9,619 nucleotides of DNA from Phototrophicales bacterium (GCA_002794515.1 PGTJ01000077.1:1-9619), one strand, 5' to 3'. Shown: positions 1 through 6,477, numbered from the stretch's first letter. Translations and numbers: made by a program. Notes: generated from the letters alone by a model not told the origin.

Positions 1-2
1 GC

Positions 3-1400
3 AAGAAAAATTACAATCAAATATATGACATACCAACTACAGGTCACAAAGATAAAGCCCAAGCGCAGGCATTTGTAGATACATGGATTTGGGATACCCG
101 CGCAGAAGAAGGCTTCAACGAAATCACCAGACCTAAAGATGCAAAATTCACAACACAAGTTATCGCATTAATTAGTGGATTAAAGCATGTCTTAGGTAAA
201 AGTAGTTCTCTCGCGTATTTGGTCAGTATGACACTACGAATTACAGAAATACATCGCATCCTCAAACCGACAGGCAGTTTTTATCTCCATTGTGACCCTA
301 CCGCCAGTCATTATCTTAAACTGGTCTTGGATGCTATCTTTTTGCCTCAAGGTGGGGAATTTCAAAATGAATTGGTGTGGAGTTATAAATCTGGTGGTGC
401 ATCACCTAAACGCTTCGCCAGAAAACATGATATTATTTTCTTCTACACAAAGAGCAAAAAATGGAAATTTAATCCTCAAAAAGAGAAGTCATATATGATG
501 TATAAGTATGGCTTTAAGAAAAGCAATTTTCAGGTTGATGAGGAAACAGGCTTACAATATTCGATGGTATATGCCCGTGATGTTTTAGAAATACCAGCCG
601 TTGGGTCAGATACTGCCGAAAGATTAGGGTATCCAACCCAAAAACCCGAAGCCTTATTAGAGAAAATTATTGCGGCAAGTTCAGATGAAGGCGATGTGGT
701 TTTAGATGCGTATTGTGGGTGTGGGACAACCGTTGCAGTTGCCGAAAAACTAAAACGAAATTGGATAGGCATAGATATCACTTATCAAAGTATTTCGCTT
801 ATTTTGAGTCGCTTAGAAAATGAAATAGGTAATGGCATCATTTCAAATATTAATCTACATGGTATTCCGCGAGATATGGAATCTGTGAAGGCTCTTATCA
901 ATAAGAAAGATGACCGCCTGCGTAAAGAATTTGAAAAATGGGCAGTTCTTACTTATACAAACAATCGCGCTATCATTAACGATACTAAAGGGGCAGATAA
1001 GGGTATTGATGGTATAGCCTATTTTGCAACGGGCGAGAATGCAACTGCCAAAATCGTCTTTCAAGTTAAATCAGGTAATGTTAGTCGAGGTGATATTGCT
1101 AAACTCAATAGCGACCGCATCCGTGAAGATGCAGAACTAGCTGTATTGATTACCTTCAAGCATCCAACAGCCCCAATGAAAACAGAGGCGGTTGCAACAG
1201 GTATTTATGAATATCAAATCAAAGGTGTAAATGCAACTCGCAATTATCAGCGCGTACAGATTGTTACAATTTCTGAAATAGTTGAGGAAAATCGTCGCAT
1301 GGAATTAATGTTGAGTTTTGAAGTTGCTAAAAAAGCAATCAATACAGCACCTAAAACTCAAGACCAATCTGCATTAAACTTGGATATTGATGAAGATTAA
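3..1400 (+). CDS. DNA methyltransferase (N4/N6, beta-class order) fused to Mrr-like nuclease domain, 5'-partial
   Basis: Seen: the frame is open from the first complete codon at 3, giving 465 residues with no start in the window. The TTG at 219 is internal, because conserved methyltransferase sequence precedes it (for example FVDTWIWD). Motifs in order, numbered from codon 3, are HCDPTASHYLK (about 96-106), YPTQKPEALL (about 210-219) and DAYCGCGTT (235-243), the last being the AdoMet-binding loop. The catalytic (D/N)PP(Y/F/W) motif must lie upstream of the window, which fits the beta-class order. The C-terminal part carries KGIDG (Asp336), FQVKSG (Gln354, Lys356) and ITFKHPTAPMKTEA, as in Mrr-type PD-(D/E)XK nuclease domains. 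Inference: the protein methylates adenine or N4-cytosine at a specific site and may also cut DNA, as a single-chain restriction-modification enzyme or a modification-dependent nuclease. The gene is far more AT-rich than its neighbours, suggesting transfer. The methyltransferase call is secure; activity of the nuclease domain is unproven. Confidence 0.93.
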   Translation, partial: KKNYNQIYDIPTTGHKDKAQAQAFVDTWIWDTRAEEGFNEITRPKDAKFTTQVIALISGLKHVLGKSSSLAYLVSMTLRITEIHRILKPTGSFYLHCDPTASHYLKLVLDAIFLPQGGEFQNELVWSYKSGGASPKRFARKHDIIFFYTKSKKWKFNPQKEKSYMMYKYGFKKSNFQVDEETGLQYSMVYARDVLEIPAVGSDTAERLGYPTQKPEALLEKIIAASSDEGDVVLDAYCGCGTTVAVAEKLKRNWIGIDITYQSISLILSRLENEIGNGIISNINLHGIPRDMESVKALINKKDDRLRKEFEKWAVLTYTNNRAIINDTKGADKGIDGIAYFATGENATAKIVFQVKSGNVSRGDIAKLNSDRIREDAELAVLITFKHPTAPMKTEAVATGIYEYQIKGVNATRNYQRVQIVTISEIVEENRRMELMLSFEVAKKAINTAPKTQDQSALNLDIDED

Positions 1401-1417
1401 TTATTGGAAATAAAAAC

Positions 1418-2023
1418 ATGACCGAAGCACCAGAAGAGATTATTGGGCGGGTGTTACGCGCCAGCACACGCGGGTATACCTGTGGCACGCATAGCACCAA
1501 ACTCAGTTATCGGCACGATTTTGGCTCGTTTGTCAAAGTGCCGATTGCCAATGACGATTCGCAATATGCCATCGGCGTGGTGTATGCCGTTGAAATTAAA
1601 GATGATTTACTCGTGAGTGAATTGGTCATGGCAGAATCGGTAGACCCTAATATTTTGCGAGACCAGCGCGAAAATCGGATGATACCCGTTGAAATTAGTG
1701 TGCTGAATATTGGTTACGGATTATGGCGCAATTTTATTCACAGCCTGCCCGCGCGCCCACCGATGAGTTTATCGGTTGTGCGTCAATGTACCGCAGAAGA
1801 AGTGTATTATTTCACCCAGAACAAAGATTTTTTCCGTGTGGTGCTGAATGCCTCAGAAGTGCCGTCTGACGACTTATTGGTGGCGCTCATCAAAGTGGCA
1901 TCGGAGGCGTATCCCATAGAAGAACGCTACGATTATCTGGTGGCATGTGGACGCACCATCGCCAAATTGTTGACCAGCGATGCGCGCCGTTTGGGGGCAA
2001 TTCTATCGCTAATACGTCCATAA
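1418..2023 (+). CDS. HAS-barrel-like domain protein, function unknown
   Basis: The 201-aa product starts at ATG 1418, 17 bases after the methyltransferase stop, with GGAA about eight bases upstream. Residues 8-60 (IIGRVLRAST, then DFGSFVKVPI, then AIGVVYAVEI) follow the pattern of the HAS-barrel, the small beta-barrel found at the N-terminus of HerA-type DNA-translocating ATPases and in ATP synthase subunits. Residues 110-135 (LPARPPMSLSVVRQCTAEEV) and the rest form a mixed alpha/beta region without a P-loop, so there is no ATPase here. No signal peptide or membrane segment is visible. GC content jumps on entering this gene, so it probably belongs to the host chromosome rather than to the methyltransferase. 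It ends one base before the convergent DUF309 gene. The domain call is by pattern only and moderately sure. A role as a stand-alone adaptor for DNA-processing complexes is speculation. Confidence 0.72.
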   Translation: MTEAPEEIIGRVLRASTRGYTCGTHSTKLSYRHDFGSFVKVPIANDDSQYAIGVVYAVEIKDDLLVSELVMAESVDPNILRDQRENRMIPVEISVLNIGYGLWRNFIHSLPARPPMSLSVVRQCTAEEVYYFTQNKDFFRVVLNASEVPSDDLLVALIKVASEAYPIEERYDYLVACGRTIAKLLTSDARRLGAILSLIRP

Positions 2024-2024
2024 T

Positions 2025-2411
2025 TCATTCTGCCACCAATTTCACCCGTGTGAGCAGGCGCATATCAAAATGGTCTAGCCCATTTTGCATGAGGGCATCA
2101 TGCACCTGCTTGGCATCGTGACGCAATTGCCGAACATCCACCCCACGACACACATCGGGCAATTGCGCCAACCATTTATCGGCACGGCGGAGCATCTTGA
2201 TCGCCCCGCGCAAATTGCCTTGCTGAATTTGATAATACCCCACCCCGACTTGCAAAATGGCTTTATACAATATGCGAATAGGCGCATCGGTATTCGCCCA
2301 TAGCGCCTCGAAAATATCGTGTTGGGCATAATATTCGCCCGCATTGAAGGTGACAATGCCGTTCAGGGCTTCATCAGATAGGGGTTGATTGCAATCATCA
2401 AACATGATCAC
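2025..2411 (-). CDS. DUF309 family protein
   Basis: This is a 128-aa soluble, mostly helical protein. Residues 22-38 (FNAGEYYAQHDIFEALW) and 49-70 (YKAILQVGVGYYQIQQGNLRGA) match the DUF309 signature, in which a helix carrying an E/H-rich face is followed by a helix ending in GN..GA. The biochemical role of the family is not established. The GTG start at 2411 overlaps the stop of the upstream gene as GTGA, which favours translational coupling; an ATG two codons further in (2405) is the alternative. It is the last gene of the leftward run that includes tmk, and it meets the rightward HAS-barrel gene tail to tail with a single base between the stops. The family call is good; no function is proposed. 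Confidence 0.85.
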   Translation of the reverse strand: MIMFDDCNQPLSDEALNGIVTFNAGEYYAQHDIFEALWANTDAPIRILYKAILQVGVGYYQIQQGNLRGAIKMLRRADKWLAQLPDVCRGVDVRQLRHDAKQVHDALMQNGLDHFDMRLLTRVKLVAE

Positions 2412-2707
2412 ATCTCAGAACCACGATTGAGCATGGCGATGGCTTGCATCAGAAATATCTGACAACAAGTATCCAGATGATACTGAAAATCGAGTTGTTC
2501 GCTATCGGCATGATACACACCATCGACACGCACCCGTGCCGCTTCATCATGGGTGGGACAGCGCAACCCACCCAAACGGGTTTGTAAAAATTGGACGATT
2601 TGCGCTTTGGTGTAATCGAGCATCTGTGCCAATTCAAATTCATCAAATAACGGGCTATCGGGGACTTGCGACTCGTCGATATGAATATTGAAGGTGATTT
2701 GAATCAC
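2408..2707 (-). CDS. Conserved-looking hypothetical protein between tmk and a DUF309 gene
   Basis: I do not recognise this 99-aa protein. It is acidic in its first third (residues 10-27 are rich in Asp/Glu), followed by a helix-like stretch (AQMLDYTKAQIVQFLQTRLGG). A central segment GGLRCPTHDEAARVRVDG is followed by FQYHLDTCCQIFLMQAIAML. Cys and His residues (C50, H53, H66, H77, C81, C82) are fairly dense for its size, but they do not form a clear zinc knuckle. No signal peptide or membrane span is evident. Its GTG start overlaps the tmk stop as GTGA, and its own stop overlaps the GTG start of the next gene in the same way. These two 4-base overlaps are the best evidence that it is a real, co-translated gene. 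The reading frame is well supported; the function is unknown. Confidence 0.8.
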   Translation of the reverse strand: MIQITFNIHIDESQVPDSPLFDEFELAQMLDYTKAQIVQFLQTRLGGLRCPTHDEAARVRVDGVYHADSEQLDFQYHLDTCCQIFLMQAIAMLNRGSEM

Positions 2708-3432
2708 GATAGATTATCCTTACGGGGTGCTTTTTTCTTGATAGGCGCAGTTTTTTGTTTGGATGACGATTTTGGCGCACGCGGTGGTTCGGATGGTGGC
2801 ATGGGCAATTGGAGATACGGCGCGAGTGCGGCGCGAATTCGCGTTTGTACCACATCAGGTGTGGCATCGGCATCGACCACGATGAAGCGGTCGGGTTGTG
2901 CCAAGATCAGGTTTTGATAACCCGCATACACTTTTTCGTGAAATGGCAACGCCATATCATCCAGACGGTTATATTCATCACCGAACAAGGTGGCTTTGGC
3001 ACGTCGTTCTAATGCCTTACGCGGGGATATATCTAAAAAGATGGTGACATCGGGCAATAATCCGCCCGTAGCGAAGGTGATGATATGGCGCAGGGTATCT
3101 AAATTCAAGCCGTGTCCATATCCCTGATAGGCGTAGGTGGAGTCGATGAAGCGGTCGCAAATGACCACCCCACCCGCTTGGAGATGAGGCAGTATCACCT
3201 GCCCGACCAATTGCGCCCGTGATGCACAAAAGAGCAACAATTCGGCATGTGGGTGCATTTCGGCGCTCTCTTTGTTATCTAATAACACCGCACGGATTTG
3301 GTCGCCGATTGCCGTGCCACCCGGTTCGCGTGTGGTGAGTACGCGATGATGATGCTGACGCAAATAAGCGGTCAATTCGGCAATTTGCGTGGTTTTGCCA
3401 CTCCCATCCATGCCTTCAAATGTGATGAACAT
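2704..3432 (-). CDS. tmk: Thymidylate kinase (dTMP kinase)
   Basis: The 242-aa enzyme phosphorylates dTMP to dTDP with ATP in the cytoplasm, a step shared by de novo and salvage dTTP synthesis. Seen: P-loop GMDGSGKT (residues 7-14), TREPGGT (34-40), the DR motif CDRFIDSTYAYQG (92-104) and an Arg-rich LID region (about 141-158, LERRAKATLFGDEYNR). A Gly-type P-loop with basic residues in the LID resembles the bacterial type II arrangement. I chose ATG 3432 because the family fold begins at MFITFEG and AGGGGG lies just upstream; the frame runs open further upstream (to 3543), but that stretch crosses the intergenic hairpin. The catalytic core ends near residue 207. A tail of about 35 residues, first Pro-rich and then Lys-rich, extends beyond the usual length. 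The stop overlaps the next start (GTGA). Confidence 0.97.
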   Translation of the reverse strand: MFITFEGMDGSGKTTQIAELTAYLRQHHHRVLTTREPGGTAIGDQIRAVLLDNKESAEMHPHAELLLFCASRAQLVGQVILPHLQAGGVVICDRFIDSTYAYQGYGHGLNLDTLRHIITFATGGLLPDVTIFLDISPRKALERRAKATLFGDEYNRLDDMALPFHEKVYAGYQNLILAQPDRFIVVDADATPDVVQTRIRAALAPYLQLPMPPSEPPRAPKSSSKQKTAPIKKKAPRKDNLS

Positions 3433-3483
3433 GCGTCCCCCTGTTTGGCATTTTGATAACGGCTCAAAGCCAAATATCGTTCC

Positions 3484-3512
3484 AATAAACCGTTGTGAAT
3501 GATGCTTTTCAA
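3484..3512 (-). promoter_or_regulatory. Possible internal promoter for tmk
   Basis: On the minus strand, TTGAAA (3507-3512) and TTTATT (3484-3489) are separated by 17 bases. The -35 matches consensus at five of six positions, the -10 at four of six. Transcription would start near 3477, giving a leader of about 45 bases before tmk. This is a weak call made from spacing and position alone. Confidence 0.35.
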
Positions 3513-3533
3513 CGTTTGTTATATCCATCAAAT

Positions 3534-3563
3534 AGGACGGCATGTATTGTAGTATGCCGTCCT
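3534..3563 (-). terminator. Perfect 10-bp hairpin between the R3H ATPase gene and tmk
   Basis: AGGACGGCAT (3534-3543) and ATGCCGTCCT (3554-3563) are exact reverse complements around a 10-base loop. The hairpin begins 16 bases after the ATPase stop. On the minus strand it is followed by ATTTGATGG rather than a clean U-tract, so it is at best a weak terminator. It may instead stabilise or separate the upstream mRNA. Confidence 0.5.
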
Positions 3564-3579
3564 GTCGAAATTTGACGGC

Positions 3580-5253
3580 TCATTCGGGTTCTTGACGAAA
3601 AATGCGGATATAACGCAACGGTTCATCACCGACACTTTTCGAGACCAATTGAGCCTTCCGCACCATCTGATGTTGCAAGCGCCGAATCGAGGCATCTTGT
3701 GGCAACAAATCGACAAACGCCTGCCCTGCACGCACTTGCAAAATGCCAAGTTCCGCCTCGCGCAGGGCATCAGCGAAAGGGTCTAACATATCCACATCGA
3801 GTTTGAACACATCAATCAGAAAATTTTCCATCTGGCTGACGGTATTCGCCCGCAGGACATAAATGGACATGCCTTTGCGCTCGGCATCCACGATCAATTT
3901 CGGTCTACGCCGATAATAATTTTTCATGGTGACAATCGCATCGGCATTATGCAACTCATCTGTGACCACCAACGGCACATGCAAGCGTTTGGCGGCTTGT
4001 TGCAAGCGGTCACGGGCGATGCCGAACACATACACCTTGAGCGTCTGAAGGGGTTTGCTCTCCGTGAGGTGTGGTGGAACAGGTTCATCCACCAACATCG
4101 GTGTGGGGCGAGCTGTTGGTTGGCGATTATTATAACCATTATTGGCGGGTGTATTGTTGCTATTGCCGTTGCTGTTGTTACGCTCCCGTTTGGGCGATTT
4201 ATTCACCCGAACATCATCGCCATTGCGCTCATTGGTGATGGGTCGCAATGATTCGGGGATGATCATCTCGATGTGAATATCGCCATTTTCATCCCGAGTC
4301 CGCAATTCTACAGGCAATACACGCCCGCGCAAAATGCCATCGACCGAATCGGACACGCTGGTATGCACAATCATGCGGTCACGGGTTTGGATTTCGACCA
4401 GCACATCAAATGTCGGTGGCGCACGTCGCTCTAACACGGTTTTTTGTGTGCCTCTGCGCCGTGCTTCGTCATCGGATAATGTCACCGACTCGATGCCACC
4501 GATGAGGTCGGATAATGTCGGATTGAGCATGAGATTTTCGAGTGCGTTCCCGTGTGCTGTGCCGACCAACTGCACCCCGCGCTCGGCGATGGTACGGGCG
4601 GCGGCGGCTTCGAGTTCGCGCCCGATTTCATCGATGACGATGACCTCTGGGTTATGATTTTCGACCGCCTCAATCATCACCTCGTGTTGACGTTCTGGGG
4701 CATTGACTTGCATCCGCCGCGATTTGCCAACGGCAGGATGTGGCACATCGCCATCACCACCGATTTCGTTGGATGTATCAACGATGACCACGCGCTTGGT
4801 TGTTGCCAACACTCGCGCCGTCTCGCGCAACATGGTGGTCTTGCCAACGCCGGGTGGTCCCAACAATAAAATACTCTGACCCGATAAAATGAGGTCTTCG
4901 ATAATATCGATTGTGCCATATACAGCACGCCCGACACGACAGGTCAAGCCAACAACCGCCCCACGGCGATTGCGAATGGCAGAGATGCGATGGAGTGTGC
5001 GCTCCATGCCTGCGCGGTTATCGGCATCAAAATCACCGATATTAGCGACAATATCATCCAAATCTTCGCGGGTGACTTCGCGCTCGACCAAGACGACCTC
5101 GCCATCGACATAACGAGCGGTCGGAAAGCGCCCCAAATCTAAAACAATCTCAAGCAGGCGGTCTGTATCGCCGATTGTATCCAATTTTTGATTGATGTAA
5201 TCGGGCAAAACGCGCTTGAGCTTATCTATATCATCTGTTATTCGTCTCTCCAT
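3580..5253 (-). CDS. SpoIIIAA/Ycf45-like AAA-type ATPase with C-terminal R3H domain
   Basis: The 557-aa cytoplasmic protein has an N-terminal helical region (1-95) and a P-loop ATPase core (about 96-340) with Walker A GPPGVGKT (132-139), Walker B VIVIDE (204-209) and a sensor-like GTAHG (231-235). Next comes an Asn/Pro-rich low-complexity linker (about 347-400), a small alpha/beta domain (about 403-485), and an R3H domain near 505-557 with the defining R-x3-H (Arg524, His528). The core resembles the sporulation protein SpoIIIAA and plastid/cyanobacterial Ycf45. R3H domains generally bind single-stranded nucleic acid. The physiological role of these proteins is not established; one in nucleic-acid handling is inferred. 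ATG 5253 has AAGGA six bases upstream, overlapping the stop region of the preceding gene (seven-base gap), so the two are co-transcribed and probably coupled. Confidence 0.93.
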   Translation of the reverse strand: MERRITDDIDKLKRVLPDYINQKLDTIGDTDRLLEIVLDLGRFPTARYVDGEVVLVEREVTREDLDDIVANIGDFDADNRAGMERTLHRISAIRNRRGAVVGLTCRVGRAVYGTIDIIEDLILSGQSILLLGPPGVGKTTMLRETARVLATTKRVVIVDTSNEIGGDGDVPHPAVGKSRRMQVNAPERQHEVMIEAVENHNPEVIVIDEIGRELEAAAARTIAERGVQLVGTAHGNALENLMLNPTLSDLIGGIESVTLSDDEARRRGTQKTVLERRAPPTFDVLVEIQTRDRMIVHTSVSDSVDGILRGRVLPVELRTRDENGDIHIEMIIPESLRPITNERNGDDVRVNKSPKRERNNSNGNSNNTPANNGYNNRQPTARPTPMLVDEPVPPHLTESKPLQTLKVYVFGIARDRLQQAAKRLHVPLVVTDELHNADAIVTMKNYYRRRPKLIVDAERKGMSIYVLRANTVSQMENFLIDVFKLDVDMLDPFADALREAELGILQVRAGQAFVDLLPQDASIRRLQHQMVRKAQLVSKSVGDEPLRYIRIFRQEPE

Positions 5254-5260
5254 ACAATCC

Positions 5261-6259
5261 TTATCGTATTATGTTGATAAAACAATCCTCTGTCTGATAA
5301 AGAGGTTGATTGGTTTTAATCGGTTCTAAAATCGTTTTGAGCGCATGTTGCATCCCAAAAGCGAGGCGATGCTGTTTGTTGCGGACGGCGATATGACGCA
5401 CCATCACTGCTTGGGTGATATCGGTGGGCATAAAACCCATGCGTGCGAGGGCATAATCCATCCATTCTTGATAGCGTCTGACGCGGATGAAAGCGGTTTG
5501 ACGTTCCGATTTTGGCAGGCGAGACAAGAGCGTCTCGATGAGCGCGATAACTTCTTCGCTGGTCACGACTTGCGGGTTGATGAACGGGACAATGTAAACA
5601 CCATATTTGCCTCCAGAAACGGTGAAATAGGCTTCGACACGATTATCTTTTTTATAAATCCACCGTTGTGCATCATCGGGTGTACATGGGATGGATTGCA
5701 TGAGACTGGGGAGTGTGCGCCCCAACAAAGCATGTACAGAGAGCATATCGGCATCGGTCGCTTCGTGCAGAGCAATTTCACTCGGTGTATGGGTGAGCGG
5801 TAGGGGTGGTCGTCGCCAAATTTGTTGACGGGTATATACAGAAAATCCACTGGTGCGGAGCGTCTCGAATAGGGCAGATCCTTCATACACTTCGGCGACC
5901 AGCATATGCGCCTCATAACGCCCGGCATCTTGCACCATCGAATCGAGCAGAGATAACCACAGGCTCTCATCGACATCACCATCTTGTGTGGTGGCAAGAA
6001 AGACCACATGGGCGCTACTATTATCCGATTTCATCCGAAATTGCCCCACCACCTGTTGGCGGTCAGAACGGGCAATCAGGGTATGTGTGCCACCAAATGG
6101 ACGCAATACATTACTCGATAACAACACGCCCATCAGGTCGTGTCTGTCGCGCACACAATCGGCGATGCTATCGAGCAAAATCGCTTTATCCATGCTCCGA
6201 TAGAGCAATGGCAAATCGACTAATGTCGCAGGGCGAATGTCTGTATCTTTGTTTGACAT
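5261..6259 (-). CDS. GNAT-like protein with two tandem acetyltransferase-type halves
   Basis: The 332-aa protein shows two similar segments. Residues about 7-150 run from IRPATLVDLPLLY to EVYEGSALFETLRTSGFSVY; about 163-292 run from LHEATDADMLSV to YALARMGFMPTDITQAVMV. Each has the R/H-x-A-T-x-x-D opening and the closing 'xxx-GF-x' strand typical of GNAT folds. A clean acetyl-CoA pyrophosphate loop (Q/R-x-x-G-x-G/A) is not visible in either half, so catalytic activity is uncertain and the substrate unknown. It is the first gene of the leftward run, translated from ATG 6259 with AGG close upstream, and lies directly behind the divergent promoter region. A C-terminal tail (about 293-332) lies outside the fold. 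The fold call is moderately firm; the function is not. Confidence 0.78.
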   Translation of the reverse strand: MSNKDTDIRPATLVDLPLLYRSMDKAILLDSIADCVRDRHDLMGVLLSSNVLRPFGGTHTLIARSDRQQVVGQFRMKSDNSSAHVVFLATTQDGDVDESLWLSLLDSMVQDAGRYEAHMLVAEVYEGSALFETLRTSGFSVYTRQQIWRRPPLPLTHTPSEIALHEATDADMLSVHALLGRTLPSLMQSIPCTPDDAQRWIYKKDNRVEAYFTVSGGKYGVYIVPFINPQVVTSEEVIALIETLLSRLPKSERQTAFIRVRRYQEWMDYALARMGFMPTDITQAVMVRHIAVRNKQHRLAFGMQHALKTILEPIKTNQPLYQTEDCFINIIR

Positions 6260-6283
6260 AAACCTACACTCTCTTCCATGCCC

Positions 6284-6313
6284 ATTCTAACATTTGTTTA
6301 GCCCATTTGACAA
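6284..6313 (-). promoter_or_regulatory. Promoter of the leftward GNAT-ATPase-tmk run
   Basis: On the minus strand TTGTCA (6308-6313) and TAGAAT (6284-6289) are 18 bases apart, each matching the sigma-70 consensus at five of six positions. Predicted initiation near 6277 leaves a leader of about 18 bases to ATG 6259. Position and fit are both good. Confidence 0.6.
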
Positions 6314-6343
6314 TCACTTGAAAATAAAAACCCCCAAAGTGAT
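6313..6343. repeat. Inverted repeat between the divergent promoters
   Basis: ATCACTT (6313-6319) and AAGTGAT (6337-6343) are exact reverse complements 17 bases apart. The left arm touches the -35 of the leftward promoter and the right arm lies ten bases before the -35 of the rightward one. It could be an operator; the spacer is A-rich followed by CCCCC. Confidence 0.4.
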
Positions 6344-6352
6344 AAAAAAGAT

Positions 6353-6382
6353 TTGCATATCGCCCCTAATTTGCGATATAGT
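6353..6382 (+). promoter_or_regulatory. Promoter of the roadblock-V4R-response regulator cassette
   Basis: TTGCAT (6353-6358) and TATAGT (6377-6382) are 18 bases apart; the -10 matches consensus at five of six positions. Initiation near 6389 would give a leader of about 90 bases that contains the overlapping palindromes at 6416-6434 and a run of seven T. Confidence 0.55.
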
Positions 6383-6415
6383 ACAGACAATCATGGTATT
6401 ATTATGTATATATCG

Positions 6416-6434
6416 CCTATACTATAGGTATAGT
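6416..6434. repeat. Two overlapping palindromes in the cassette leader
   Basis: CCTATA-C-TATAGG (6416-6428) and ACTATA-GG-TATAGT (6421-6434) are both perfect inverted repeats sharing eight bases. They lie between the predicted transcription start and the ribosome binding site, and are followed by GTG and seven T (6438-6444). They may be a regulator site or mutually exclusive weak hairpins. Confidence 0.45.
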
Positions 6435-6465
6435 GTGTTTTTTTATGATGATATGATTGCGGAAT

Positions 6466-6470
6466 AGGAG
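6466..6470 (+). promoter_or_regulatory. Ribosome binding site deciding the TTG start at 6478
   Basis: AGGAG ends seven bases before TTG 6478. The only nearby ATG (6471) is in another frame, directly abuts this site and stops after four codons. An in-frame TGA at 6472 rules out any longer start for the roadblock gene. Confidence 0.75.
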
Positions 6471-6477
6471 ATGACCG

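Noticed and set aside
219..1400. TTG at 219 as the true start of the methyltransferase
   Set aside because: The frame is open to the window edge and the residues before it match conserved methyltransferase sequence, so the gene is simply cut by the window.
3451..3461. GGCT-CAA-AGCC mini-hairpin upstream of tmk
   Set aside because: A four-base stem is expected by chance and lies in no telling position.
3433..3543. N-terminal extension of thymidylate kinase up to 3543
   Set aside because: It would translate through the intergenic hairpin and predicted promoter, while ATG 3432 has a strong AGGGGG site and fits the family's start.
4334..4869. Plus-strand open frames opposite the R3H ATPase
   Set aside because: They oppose the Walker B and adjacent conserved region, and the translations are compositionally odd.
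5345..6261. Long plus-strand open frames opposite the GNAT-like gene
   Set aside because: No recognisable domains or ribosome sites, and the minus-strand gene has family features and tight spacing to its neighbour.
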